A DNA stretch of 64,000 nucleotides, taken from assembly GCA_003241965.1 (NCBI GenBank), contig QBMB01000006.1:21351-85350 (forward strand). Direction: 5' to 3'. The notes below the pieces were generated by a model. It saw only the letters and a program-made list of their open reading frames with translations. It was not told the DNA's origin and ran no database searches. Below, one piece after another: positions 30,608 to 40,470 of this stretch (the first letter of the stretch is position 1; each line of letters opens with the position of its first letter). Origin of the DNA: Burkholderiales bacterium. Its GTDB lineage: Bacteria > Pseudomonadota > Gammaproteobacteria > Burkholderiales > Burkholderiaceae_C. A program made the translations under genes and the position numbers.

Positions 30608-31885
30608 ATGAAACGCACCCAACTGTTGCTGGCCTTGATGGCCTGCGGCCTGGCGACCAGCGCCCTGGCCCAGGCCGGCAAGGACAACCTTGCAACCCTC
30701 AAGCAGATGAAGGTCTCAGGCGTCGACCTGAACATTCCACCGGTTCCGCAAGAAGGCAAAAACGCCGATGCGATCCGCGCCAACCTCAAGGCCGTGAAGC
30801 TGCCGCCCGGTTTCAAGATCGAGCTCTACGCCGTGGTGCCGGACGCGCGCCACATGGCGGTGGCCCCGTCCACCAACATGCTCTTCGTGGGCACACGCAA
30901 GACCCGCGTGTGGGCGGTGACCGATCGCAACGGTGACGGCACCGCCGACGAGGTCAAACCCTTCGCACCGTCGATCAACTTCAAGGTGCCCAACGGCGTG
31001 TGCTGGACCAAGGACGGCTTCCTCGTCGTGGTCGAGCACAACCGCGTGCTCAACTTCCCCGCTGCCGAGTTCTTCTATGAAGGACCGGATGTTGCCGTGA
31101 TCGAGGTGGTATCCCAAGGCGGCCTGATCCCGGTGGAAGAAGAGTCGTTCAACCACGGCGCACGCACCTGCCGCGTGGCCGACGACGGCATGCTCTACAT
31201 CACCCTGGGCCAGCCGCACAACGTGCAACCGGCGGGCAAGGTCGAGCTGTACGACAAGCTGGGCATCGGCGGTGTGGTCCGCATGAACGCCTTTGACGGA
31301 TCCAAGCGCGAGGTGTTTTCGCGTGGCATGCGCAACTCGGTCGGCATGGACATCAACCCCAAGGACAAGTCGGTGTGGTGGACCGACAACCAGACCGACG
31401 GCCTGGGTGACGACGTCCCGCCGGGCGAGCTCAACCGCGCCACCAAGGTCGGTGAACACTTTGGCTATCCCTACTGGAACGGCAAATTCAAGGTGGCAGG
31501 CACAGCCGCCGCAACCGACCTCAAGGACATGAAGGAACCCGCCAACGCGGTCTTCCCGCAGGTGGAGTTCCCGGCCCACCAGGCGCAGCTGGGCATGACC
31601 TTCTACAACGGCAAGCAGTTCCCGGCCAAGTACCAGGGCGGCATCTTCGTGGCCTCGCACGGCTCGTGGAACCGCAGCCAGGCCACCGGCGCGTTGATCA
31701 ACTTCATCCCGCTCAACGCCAACGGCACCGCCGGCAAGTCCGAGGTGTTCGCTGAGGGCTGGCTGGACGGCAACGGCGTCTACAAGGGCCGCCCGGTGGA
31801 TGTGGCGCCCATGAAGGACGGCTCGCTGCTGATCTCCGACGACTACGTCGGCGCGATCTACCGCGTGACCTACTCGCCGAACTGA
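30608..31885 (+). CDS. Sorbosone/glucose dehydrogenase-family beta-propeller enzyme (PQQ-type), secreted
   Basis: Signal peptide MKRTQLLLALMACGLATSALAQ; LPPGFKIELYAVVPDARHMAVAPSTNMLFVGTRKTRVWAVTDRNGDGTADEVKPFAPSI...FSRGMRNSVGMDINPKDKSVWWTDN. Confidence 0.88.
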   Translation: MKRTQLLLALMACGLATSALAQAGKDNLATLKQMKVSGVDLNIPPVPQEGKNADAIRANLKAVKLPPGFKIELYAVVPDARHMAVAPSTNMLFVGTRKTRVWAVTDRNGDGTADEVKPFAPSINFKVPNGVCWTKDGFLVVVEHNRVLNFPAAEFFYEGPDVAVIEVVSQGGLIPVEEESFNHGARTCRVADDGMLYITLGQPHNVQPAGKVELYDKLGIGGVVRMNAFDGSKREVFSRGMRNSVGMDINPKDKSVWWTDNQTDGLGDDVPPGELNRATKVGEHFGYPYWNGKFKVAGTAAATDLKDMKEPANAVFPQVEFPAHQAQLGMTFYNGKQFPAKYQGGIFVASHGSWNRSQATGALINFIPLNANGTAGKSEVFAEGWLDGNGVYKGRPVDVAPMKDGSLLISDDYVGAIYRVTYSPN

Positions 31886-31965
31886 TCGAGCCCCGCTCGA
31901 CCTCTCGCGCAAGCGGCCCACACAGGCCGCTTGCGCGGTTTCACGTTTGAACGGACTTCCTCCCC

Positions 31966-32280
31966 ATGCGAATCCCCCTCCTCATGGCCGCCGCACTGAG
32001 CGTCGGCGCTGCCCACGCAGCCGATCCCGTTGTGGGCCGCACCAAGGCCAGCATGGCCTGCGCCGTCTGCCACGGACCCACCGGCATGTCCATGATGCCC
32101 AACGCACCGCACCTGGCCGGCCAACCGGCCATCTACCTCGTCGAACAGCTGAAGAACTACCGCAGCGGCAAACGCACGCACGAGGTCATGGGCGTGATCG
32201 CCAAACCGCTCACCGACGCCGAGATCGAGGATCTCGCCGCCTGGTATTCCTCGCTGCAGATCAGCGTGCAAGCTCCCTGA
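31966..32280 (+). CDS. Small class I c-type cytochrome, secreted
   Basis: Signal peptide; CAVCHG heme motif; MGVIAKPLTDAEIEDLAAWYSSL. Confidence 0.92.
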   Translation: MRIPLLMAAALSVGAAHAADPVVGRTKASMACAVCHGPTGMSMMPNAPHLAGQPAIYLVEQLKNYRSGKRTHEVMGVIAKPLTDAEIEDLAAWYSSLQISVQAP

Positions 32281-32301
32281 CACACAAGACTCCCATCCAT
32301 C

Positions 32302-34458
32302 ATGCAAGTGCGCTCCCTGGTTCTTTTCCCCCTGGCCGTGTTGCCCGCCTGGCTGCACGCGCAGACCCCCACCCCACCGCCGGAGGCCGATGGCGGCGCG
32401 CTCGCACCGGTGGTCATCACCGGCAGTTCATCGGCCAGCAACCGCTGGCTGGGTACCGCCACGGTGGACGTGATCGATGGCCGTGAACTGCGCGACGGCC
32501 AGTTGCAGATCAACCTCTCCGAGGGTCTGGCGCGCGTGCCGGGCCTGGTCATCCGCAACCGCGAGAACTACGCGCAGGACCTGCAGGTCTCCATCCGCGG
32601 CTACGGCGCGCGCTCCACCTTCGGCGTGCGCGGCGTGCGCCTGTTTGTCGACGGCATTCCAGCCAGCGCGCCCGACGGTTCGGGCCAGGCGGCCAACTTC
32701 CCGCTGGGCAGCGCCGACCGCATCGAGGTCGTGCGCGGCCCGTTTGCCGCGCTGTACGGAGCCTCCAGCGGCGGGGCGATCCTGGCCTACACGCAAGATG
32801 GCACCCGGCCGGGTGAAGTGCGTGTCGGCGCGGTGATGGGCTCCAACGGTCTGTGGCGTCTGTCCACCCAGGCCACTGGCCAGACCGGCACCCCAGAAGC
32901 CCCGGGCTGGTCGTACACGCTGGACGTAGGCAAGTTCGCCACCGACGGCGCGCGCCCACAGTCAGCCGCCGACCGCACCACCGCCAACGTGAAGCTCTCG
33001 CGTGCCCACGAGGGTGGTCGAACGGTGATTCTGTTCAACCAGCAACGCGCCTTTGCGCTCGACCCGCTGGGCCTGTCGCGTGCCGAGTTCGAGGCCAGCG
33101 ATGAAGCGACCACCCCCGTGGCCACGCAGTTCAACACCCGCAAGTCGGTGTCGCAGAGCCAGCTCGGCCTGGCCTGGGACCAGGCGCTGGGTGGCGGGCA
33201 CAAGATCGAGCTGATGGGCTACGGCGGCACCCGCCAGGTGGTGCAGTACCAGGCCATCCCCACCGGCGCCCAGGGCATCACCAGCTCGGGCGGCGTGATC
33301 GACCTCGACCGCACCTACTGGGGCTGGAACGGCCGCTGGCGCTGGAGCGGCGAGGCGGCCAACGGCCGTGTGAACGTGAGCGCAGGCCTGGCCTCCGACC
33401 GCCAGACCGACGAGCGCAAGGGCTACCAGAACTTTGTCGGCCCGACGCTGGGCGTGCAAGGCGCACTGCGCCGCGACGAGACCAACCGCGCCACCACCCT
33501 CGACCCCTACGTGCAAGGCGAATGGGCCAGTGATCAACTCACGCTCAGCGCAGGCGTGCGGCGCGTGCATGCCGAGTACACCTCCAGCGACCGTTTCATC
33601 GTGGGCGCCAACGGCAACGACAGCGGCGAAAAAAGCTTCGGCGCCACCTTGCCGGTGGTGGGCGCACGCTGGCAACTCACACCGGGGCTGCAGGCCTTCT
33701 TCAATGTGGGCAAAGGGCTGGAGATCCCCACGCTCAACGAAGTGGCCTACCAAAGCAGCGGCGCGGCCGGCTTCAACACCGCGCTCAATGCGGCGCGCAG
33801 CACCAGCGCCGAAGTCGGCCTGCGCGGGCGCAACGGCGCGGGCCTGTGGAACGCCACCGCATTCGACATCCGCACCGACGACGAGATCGTGGTGCAGAAC
33901 AACACCGGCGGTCGCTCGACCTTCCAGAACGCCGGTCGCACGAAGCGCCAGGGTCTGGAACTCTCGGCTGAGTACGGCCTGGGCCCGGTCACCCTGACCA
34001 CCGCCTACACCTACATCCGCGCGCGCTACGAGGACAGCTTCCGCACCTGCACCGTCACGCAGTGTCCGGGCGTCAATCCCCAGGTGCTGGTGCCCGCCGG
34101 CAACAGCATGCCGGGGATCCCGGGTCAGCAGCTGTTTGCACAGATCGCCTGGGCACCAAACCTGGCCGGCAGCTGGGCCGCCGGCAGCGTGTTCACGCTG
34201 GAGGCACGCCACACCGGTCGCGTGTTCGTCAACGACCTCAACAGCGATGCAGCCGCCAGCAACACCCTCTTCAGCCTGGGCGCCCGCTTCGAGCAAACCA
34301 CCGGCGCCTGGACCTGGCGCGAGTTCGTGCGCATCGACAACCTCACCGACAAGAAACATGTGGGCTCGGTGATCGTCAACGACGGCAACAGCCGCTTCTT
34401 CGAACCCGGCTTGGGCCGCTCGCTATCGGCCGGGGCCGAACTCACGCGTCGCTTCTGA
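32302..34458 (+). CDS. TonB-dependent receptor, PqqU/YncD-like
   Basis: Plug domain INLSEGLARVPGLVIRNRENYAQDLQVSIRGYGARSTFGVRGVRLFVDGIPASAPDGSGQAANFPLGSADRIEVVRGPFAALYG and C-term KKHVGSVIVNDGNSRFFEPGLGRSLSAGAELTRRF resemble E. coli YncD (PqqU) as I recall it. Confidence 0.88.
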   Translation: MQVRSLVLFPLAVLPAWLHAQTPTPPPEADGGALAPVVITGSSSASNRWLGTATVDVIDGRELRDGQLQINLSEGLARVPGLVIRNRENYAQDLQVSIRGYGARSTFGVRGVRLFVDGIPASAPDGSGQAANFPLGSADRIEVVRGPFAALYGASSGGAILAYTQDGTRPGEVRVGAVMGSNGLWRLSTQATGQTGTPEAPGWSYTLDVGKFATDGARPQSAADRTTANVKLSRAHEGGRTVILFNQQRAFALDPLGLSRAEFEASDEATTPVATQFNTRKSVSQSQLGLAWDQALGGGHKIELMGYGGTRQVVQYQAIPTGAQGITSSGGVIDLDRTYWGWNGRWRWSGEAANGRVNVSAGLASDRQTDERKGYQNFVGPTLGVQGALRRDETNRATTLDPYVQGEWASDQLTLSAGVRRVHAEYTSSDRFIVGANGNDSGEKSFGATLPVVGARWQLTPGLQAFFNVGKGLEIPTLNEVAYQSSGAAGFNTALNAARSTSAEVGLRGRNGAGLWNATAFDIRTDDEIVVQNNTGGRSTFQNAGRTKRQGLELSAEYGLGPVTLTTAYTYIRARYEDSFRTCTVTQCPGVNPQVLVPAGNSMPGIPGQQLFAQIAWAPNLAGSWAAGSVFTLEARHTGRVFVNDLNSDAAASNTLFSLGARFEQTTGAWTWREFVRIDNLTDKKHVGSVIVNDGNSRFFEPGLGRSLSAGAELTRRF

Positions 34459-34478
34459 GCGAAGGGTGAGCTGTCCGC

Positions 34479-35726
34479 TCAGACCGGCAGCCGCCCGAAC
34501 TCGCTCTCGGGGTCGATCACCTGGCCCGGCAGGCTGATGGCAAAGGTGCAGCCGGCGCCCGATGCCGACTCGCACCAGATGCGCCCGCCGTGGCGCTCGA
34601 CGATGCGCTGCGTCAGGGCCAGACCGGTGCCGATGCCCTCGTAGTCCATCGAGTGGTGTTGCCGCTGGAACAAGGCGAACAGGTTGGGCGCGTGTTCCAG
34701 GTCGAAGCCCACGCCGTTGTCGCGCACGAACACCACCCGCTCACCGGTGCTGTCGGTCCATTGCCCCACTTCGATGCGAGCCGGGGTTCTCGTGCGCGTG
34801 AAGCTCACCGCGTTGTCCAGCAGGTTGCGCAGCACCTCGGCCAGCAAAATGGCGTCGCCGCGCACCTGAGGCAGATCGTCGTCGATCACCCACTCGATCG
34901 AGCGCGCCGGGTGCTCGGCTTGCAGGTGGCGCACCACGCCGTGCACCAGCGGGCTCAGCGGCACCTGCTGGCGCGCGAGCTGCACGCGCCCCATGCGCGC
35001 ATATTCGAGCAAGCCTTCGATCATCAAACCCATGCGCTTGCTGGCCTTGGCGATCGAGGCCTGGTACTGCAGCAGCTGGCTGTCGCCGTTGGCGCCCAGG
35101 CGCTCCTGCGCCAGCGACACGAAGCTGGAGATGTGGCGCAGGGGCGCTCGCAAGTCGTGCGAGACGCTGTGCGAGAACACGTCGATGTCCTTGTTCGCCG
35201 CCACCAACTGGTTGGTGCGCCGGGCCACACGCTGCTCCAGGTCGCGCCTGAGCTGAGCCACATGCTGCTCGGCCTGGCTGCGTGCGGTGGCATCCAGCAC
35301 CACCGCGCTGGCGCACAGAAAGCGTCCCTCGGCATCGAGCACGGGCTCGGTGCCCACCTCGGCCCGGAACACCTGGTCGTTCGGGCCAGCAATGTCCAGC
35401 TCCAGCGGCGCGCCCAGGCCACCGCGCGAGAGCACCGCGAGAAAGGAACCCAGCATGGCCCGTGAATGTGCGTCGGTGAGACCCACCAGACTCAGAAAAT
35501 CCGTGGCCTGCGTGGGGCGTCCCTCCTTGAAACTGCGGGCATCCAACCCCAGCCACTCGATCAGTGTGCGGTTGATGTGGACCACGCGCAGCTCGACGTC
35601 GATGCAGACCAACCCACAGGGCACGCGGTCGTACAAGGCACGGTGGCTGGTGGAAAGTTCGGGGAAAGCTGGCGTGTTGTCCATGGCGTCTCGCTGGGAA
35701 AGGGGCATGGGTAGGGCGATCAGCAA
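34479..35726 (-). CDS. PAS-containing sensor histidine kinase
   Basis: PAS region, H-box DVFSHSVSHDLRAPLRHISSF, HATPase VVFVRDNGVGFDLEHAPNLFALFQRQHHSMDYEGIGTGLALTQRIV; start may be ATG 35684. Confidence 0.9.
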   Translation of the reverse strand: MLIALPMPLSQRDAMDNTPAFPELSTSHRALYDRVPCGLVCIDVELRVVHINRTLIEWLGLDARSFKEGRPTQATDFLSLVGLTDAHSRAMLGSFLAVLSRGGLGAPLELDIAGPNDQVFRAEVGTEPVLDAEGRFLCASAVVLDATARSQAEQHVAQLRRDLEQRVARRTNQLVAANKDIDVFSHSVSHDLRAPLRHISSFVSLAQERLGANGDSQLLQYQASIAKASKRMGLMIEGLLEYARMGRVQLARQQVPLSPLVHGVVRHLQAEHPARSIEWVIDDDLPQVRGDAILLAEVLRNLLDNAVSFTRTRTPARIEVGQWTDSTGERVVFVRDNGVGFDLEHAPNLFALFQRQHHSMDYEGIGTGLALTQRIVERHGGRIWCESASGAGCTFAISLPGQVIDPESEFGRLPV

Positions 35727-35875
35727 CCACCGGGATGCAACTCGCCATGTCTGGGCTGCGGTGCTGAATTTCAGTATCGGACAAAAGGCCGCCGCACGGT
35801 GCGCTTTTTGTCCAGGAACTGCCGTCAGAACCCAGCGCCGCTGGACGCCCTGGTGTTCGAGATGTGTTCAAAGGC

Positions 35876-36517
35876 TCATATGTCGTCTGCGCTGATAAGC
35901 CCTTCGCGAATCGCCAGGCGCACCAGCGCCGGCACATCGTGCACAGCGAGTTTGGCCATGATCCGGCTGCGGTAAGACTCCACCGTCTTGCGCGACAGGT
36001 GCAGCTGCTCGCTGATGGCCACGCTGGTCATGCCACGCACCACCAGCAGGATCACCTGGCGTTCGCGCCCGGACAGCGCATCGATCGGCGCGGGCGAGGC
36101 GTCCTGGCGCATCACATCCATGGCCAGCTGCGTCACTTCGGGGCCCAGGTGTTTGCGCCCCAGGGCCACCACCTCCACCGCCTTGAGCACCTCGCTGGCG
36201 GGCGAGCCCTTGAGCACATAACCCGAAGCGCCCAGGCGCAGGGCTTCGGCCACATGGCGAGGCTGGGCCGACATGGTCAGCACGATGGTGCGCGCGGCGC
36301 ACTTGCGCTTGAACAGCTGCTCCATGACCTCAAAGCCCGATCGCTGGCCCAGGTTCAGGTCCAGCAACACCACGCCGGGCGCCAGGCGCAGCACTTCCGA
36401 CAGCGCATGGGTCGGCTGGTCGGACTCGCCCACCACGTGGTGCCCGGCATCCTCCAACACGGCCCGCAGGCCATCGCGCACCATGGCGTGGTCATCGATG
36501 AGATAGATATCGCTCAT
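35876..36517 (-). CDS. NarL/LuxR-family response regulator
   Basis: REC MSDIYLIDDHAMVRDGLRAVLED; HTH LSGRERQVILLVVRGMTSVAISEQLHLSRKTVESYRSRIMAKL. Confidence 0.94.
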   Translation of the reverse strand: MSDIYLIDDHAMVRDGLRAVLEDAGHHVVGESDQPTHALSEVLRLAPGVVLLDLNLGQRSGFEVMEQLFKRKCAARTIVLTMSAQPRHVAEALRLGASGYVLKGSPASEVLKAVEVVALGRKHLGPEVTQLAMDVMRQDASPAPIDALSGRERQVILLVVRGMTSVAISEQLHLSRKTVESYRSRIMAKLAVHDVPALVRLAIREGLISADDI

Positions 36518-36540
36518 CGGTCAACCGTATCGCGGCGGCG

Positions 36541-39048
36541 TCAGCCGGTCGGTACGGTAGCGGACACAGTTGCCCAAACCAGCGAGATCAAGGTGCCGCC
36601 CGATGGCGACGCCTTCACGGTCAGCCGCCCACCCACAGCCACCGCCCGCTCGCGCATGCCCACGATGCCCAGGTGGCCGGGACGGCCAAAGCTCAGGCTG
36701 TCGTGCAGACCGATGCCGTCATCACTCACCCACAGCCGCAGTTCGTCGGCACTCCCCTGAAGGTGCAGCTCGATAGAACTGGCGCAGGCGTGCAGCAGCG
36801 CATTGCCGGTGGCTTCACGCGCGATCATGAAGGCCGCGTACTCCACCTCACCGGGCCAGCGCAGGCCTTCGGCGTCGGGGCTCACTTCCAGCGTGATCAC
36901 CACCGATTCGGCCTCGATCGAGCGCACACGCACCTCGTTGTCCAGCGCGGCTTGAAGGCCCATTTCCTGCAGCAACGGAGGGCGCAGCTCCACCAGCGCC
37001 TGGCGCACCTCCAGAACCGCCTGCTCGATCAACTGACCGATCGAGCGCAGCCGCTCCTGCTGCGCCGGCTCCAGCTGCTCGATGGCACGGGGGCTGAACG
37101 CGTCGTACGAAAAACGGATGGCGCTCAAGGTCTGGCCCAACTGGTCGTGCAGGGTCTGGGCCATGCGCTGGGTGGTGTTCTTTTCCTGGTCCAGCAGGCG
37201 CTGCGCGAGGGCGGAGAGTTCCTTGCGGTACTGCACCATGGCCTGCTCGGCGCGCCGGCGTTCGCTCACGTCGCGCAGGATCGCGGTGAGCAGCTTCTGT
37301 CCCCGCACCATGACCTGCGAGATGGACGCTTCCAGCTCCAGCAGCTGGCCGTCTGCCCGCAAACCCCGCACATGGCCCACGGCCAAGGGAAGGGTGGTGA
37401 CGGGGGATTCGGCAAAGCGCTGCATGTAGCCCCGGTGGTGGTGGCGCTCCGCATCGGGCACCAGGATGTCCAGGTTCTGGCCGATCATGGTGTCGGCTGC
37501 GTGGCCAAAGATGCGCTCGGCGGCCGGGTTGAACAGGCTGATGCGGCCATCCACATCCACGCTGATGACCGCGTCGCTGGCCGACTTGATCACCGCCTCG
37601 AACACCTCGCCCTGTTCGCGCACGCGCCGCTCCGCAGTGAGATCGTTCACCTGCGCCATCACGCCGAACGAACGGCCATCGGCACCCAGCACCTTGATCA
37701 GGCGCCACTCCCCCCACATCTCGCTGCCATCGCGGCGCAGCATGTGGCCCTCGAACTGCCACGGCCCGCGCCCGGCCACCACCTCGGCGCGTATGCCGTC
37801 GCGCTCCTGCGCGCCCGAAGCGCTGGGCAGGATCTCGTTGACGTGGCGGCCCTGCGCCTCGGCAGCGGTCCAGCCAAACACGGTCTCGCACGCCAGGTTC
37901 CAGAACACCACGCGAAAGTCGTCGTCCACCAGGTACACCGGTGCGGGCAGGTTTTGCAGCACGGCCTGCAAGCGGCTGGTGTCGTGCAGCATCTTGGCCA
38001 GCGCCTGGCTGTAAGGGCGGGCCAGGCGGCGCGAAAACCAGAAACCCGCCAGCCCGATGACCAACGTGGTGGCCACGCCCAGCCACTGCACCATGCGTTC
38101 GAGTTGCGCCACCGGCAGCAGCGCGGCCTCCAGCGGCTGGCTCGCCACCACCTGCCACCCGATGTGCAGCCGGGAATCCGTCGGCACGACCCGCGTGCGC
38201 GACAGCATGTGCTGGCGCCCGTCGTTGCCGGTGCTCACAACGCCGGTATCGGGCCTTGCGCTCATCACGCTGCGCCAGCCCTCGCCGCTGGCGTCTTTCA
38301 GCCCGCCCAGCAAGACCGCGCCCTGTTCATCGACCAACGCCAGTTGCAGGCCGCGCTGCGCGTGCACCGGCCCCAGCACGTCGCGCCGCAACTGGTCGAA
38401 ATAGGCCGCATCGATGTGTGCGGCCATCACGCCGCGCGCTGCCCCGTCGTGGCTGACGCGCGGCAACGCCACGTCGGCCACCCGGTCGGGCACGGCCAGG
38501 TTGGCCTGCTCGAGAGGTGTCTTTAGCATCAGCGGCGGGTGCGGGCGGCCCAACCACAGGCCTTGCCGGCCGTTGATGAACACCGGGTTGTCCGCGATGG
38601 ACTCGCCCTCCAGCAGGCCGCTGGTGCCCACTTCCACGCGGCCGTCCCGGTCCAGCGAGCCGATCCACACATAGGCGCTGGAGGCCGTCTTCAGCCGCTC
38701 CATCTCGCGGCGCAGCGCATCGGGCGGCAGGCCGGTGTTGCTCAGCGTGCCCAGCAGTTCCAGCTCGGCCGCGCGGCGGGCCAGCATTTTGCCGATCTGG
38801 TCGGCGTAGCTTTGGGCCACCTGCTCCACGCGGTACTCGGCGCGTTGCTCCAGCGCGCGGCCCACGATGTGGTCGGTGGCGAACATCACCAGCCCCATCA
38901 ACACGAGGGCCACCAAAGCCGGCAACAGCGGCAGCAGCTGTGGCAACCCATGAACGAAGCGCTGGCGTGGTCGCGTGGCAGCCATGTCGGGAGCAACTTT
39001 CGTTGGGGTGGTCCGGGAAAGGGCCCGGAAACCCTGCAGAACCATCAT
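36541..39048 (-). CDS. Cache/PAS sensor histidine kinase (HisKA_3, NarX type)
   Basis: TM-flanked sensor region, two PAS regions, dimerisation motif QRMAQTLHDQLGQTLSAIRFSYDAF, HATPase LRLWVSDDGIGL; likely start ATG 38985; directly upstream of the LuxR-family RR. Confidence 0.9.
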   Translation of the reverse strand: MMVLQGFRALSRTTPTKVAPDMAATRPRQRFVHGLPQLLPLLPALVALVLMGLVMFATDHIVGRALEQRAEYRVEQVAQSYADQIGKMLARRAAELELLGTLSNTGLPPDALRREMERLKTASSAYVWIGSLDRDGRVEVGTSGLLEGESIADNPVFINGRQGLWLGRPHPPLMLKTPLEQANLAVPDRVADVALPRVSHDGAARGVMAAHIDAAYFDQLRRDVLGPVHAQRGLQLALVDEQGAVLLGGLKDASGEGWRSVMSARPDTGVVSTGNDGRQHMLSRTRVVPTDSRLHIGWQVVASQPLEAALLPVAQLERMVQWLGVATTLVIGLAGFWFSRRLARPYSQALAKMLHDTSRLQAVLQNLPAPVYLVDDDFRVVFWNLACETVFGWTAAEAQGRHVNEILPSASGAQERDGIRAEVVAGRGPWQFEGHMLRRDGSEMWGEWRLIKVLGADGRSFGVMAQVNDLTAERRVREQGEVFEAVIKSASDAVISVDVDGRISLFNPAAERIFGHAADTMIGQNLDILVPDAERHHHRGYMQRFAESPVTTLPLAVGHVRGLRADGQLLELEASISQVMVRGQKLLTAILRDVSERRRAEQAMVQYRKELSALAQRLLDQEKNTTQRMAQTLHDQLGQTLSAIRFSYDAFSPRAIEQLEPAQQERLRSIGQLIEQAVLEVRQALVELRPPLLQEMGLQAALDNEVRVRSIEAESVVITLEVSPDAEGLRWPGEVEYAAFMIAREATGNALLHACASSIELHLQGSADELRLWVSDDGIGLHDSLSFGRPGHLGIVGMRERAVAVGGRLTVKASPSGGTLISLVWATVSATVPTG

Positions 39049-39206
39049 GCCGGAAAAACCCGAAGGGTATTTCCCGCATCTCTCGTCCAGCTTTCCCTAC
39101 AGAGGCAGCACCACCCACTGCCGATGTAATGGGTGTGCACCATGGATGCCCGAGAGAGGGCGCTGGGGCACCCCCGGCATCGCGCCGCACAGAAGGAGTT
39201 CCGACC

Positions 39207-39740
39207 ATGACGAACCGCCAAGCAACAACCCAGCGCCTGCCCCACGGAGGCCTGCGCCACACCCTGTCGCTGCTGGTCCTGCTGACCCTGCTCGGTTTTG
39301 CCCAGACCGCCCGCGCCCAGACCAGCACCGCCACCTTCACCGTCACAGCCAGCGTGCTGGCCAGCTGCACCGTGGCGGGCGGCGTGCCGCTGGCCTTCGG
39401 TGTGGTCACGCCCGGTGTCTTGAAGGACGGCAACGTGCTCGTGTCCGCCGTTTGCACCGTGGGCACGCCCTACACACTGGCGCTGGACGCCGGCATCGGC
39501 TCCGGTGGCACCGTGGCCACCCGGCGCATGACCAGCGGTGCCGACACCCTCGAATACACGCTGTTCCAGGACGCTGCGCGCACCACGTTGTGGGGCGATG
39601 GCACCGTGGGCACCAGCACCCGCAGCAGCACCGGCACCGGGTTGCTGCAATCGTTCACCGTGTATGGCCGGGTGCCGTCCAGCGCTTCCGCTTCGGTGGG
39701 CACGTACAGCGACATCATCACCCTGACGGCCACCTACTGA
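39207..39740 (+). CDS. Csu-type (spore coat U domain) pilin subunit
   Basis: Signal peptide; TFTVTASVLASCTVAGGVPLAFGVVTPGV...YTLFQDAARTTLWGDGT...FTVYGRVPSSASASVGTYSDIITLTATY. Confidence 0.9.
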   Translation: MTNRQATTQRLPHGGLRHTLSLLVLLTLLGFAQTARAQTSTATFTVTASVLASCTVAGGVPLAFGVVTPGVLKDGNVLVSAVCTVGTPYTLALDAGIGSGGTVATRRMTSGADTLEYTLFQDAARTTLWGDGTVGTSTRSSTGTGLLQSFTVYGRVPSSASASVGTYSDIITLTATY

Positions 39741-39747
39741 GCCCGAC

Positions 39748-40470
39748 ATGGCTGCCCGTGGCTTGGTCGCGCAATGGTTGGGCGCTGCAGCCATGGCGCT
39801 GCTCGTGGGCGCTGCCGTCTGGCCGCAGCACGCCCACGGGTTTCAGGTGCGCCCGGTGCGCCTGGACCTGGGCCACCGGCAAGCCACCGCCCAGCTGGTG
39901 GTATCGAACCCCACGGCGCGCCCCTTGCTGATCCAGGCCGAGGCCTTCGACTGGTCGCAGGACCAGGACCGCGACCAGCTCCTGCCCAGCGGGGACCTGA
40001 TCGTGAACCCGCCCATTTTTGAGCTGGCTCCGGGCGCCCAGCAGGTGGTGCGGGTGGGTTTGCGGCGGCCCGCGCAAGACGGTGTGGAGCGACCCCACCG
40101 CATCTGGCTCTCGCAAGTGGCCACCGCGCCCAAGGAGGACGACAGCGGCGTGCAGATGCTGCTGCGCCTGAGCTTGCCGGTGTTCGTGACCGGCGCCGGC
40201 ACACCCGCCGCGCAGACCCGCTGGCAGCGCAACGCGGCGAGCAGCGAGCTGGAACTCCACAACCCCGGCGCACGCCATGTGCATGTGCGCGAACTGCGGC
40301 TGCTGGCCGACGACGCCTCGCCGACCCGCCTGGGAGCTTGTTACGCCTTGCCGGGCGGGCGCTGCCGCTGGCCACTGCCGCCCGCGCTGCGCCACAAGGC
40401 CCTGCGCATCGAAGCCGACAGCGATGCCGGACCGCTGCGCAGCCACTTCGATGCCGTGGTCGCGCAATGA
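39748..40470 (+). CDS. Fimbrial periplasmic chaperone
   Basis: FQVRPVRLDLGHRQATAQLVVSNPTARPLLIQAEAFDWSQ...PPIFELAPGAQQVVRVGLRRPA PapD-like. Confidence 0.9.
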   Translation: MAARGLVAQWLGAAAMALLVGAAVWPQHAHGFQVRPVRLDLGHRQATAQLVVSNPTARPLLIQAEAFDWSQDQDRDQLLPSGDLIVNPPIFELAPGAQQVVRVGLRRPAQDGVERPHRIWLSQVATAPKEDDSGVQMLLRLSLPVFVTGAGTPAAQTRWQRNAASSELELHNPGARHVHVRELRLLADDASPTRLGACYALPGGRCRWPLPPALRHKALRIEADSDAGPLRSHFDAVVAQ

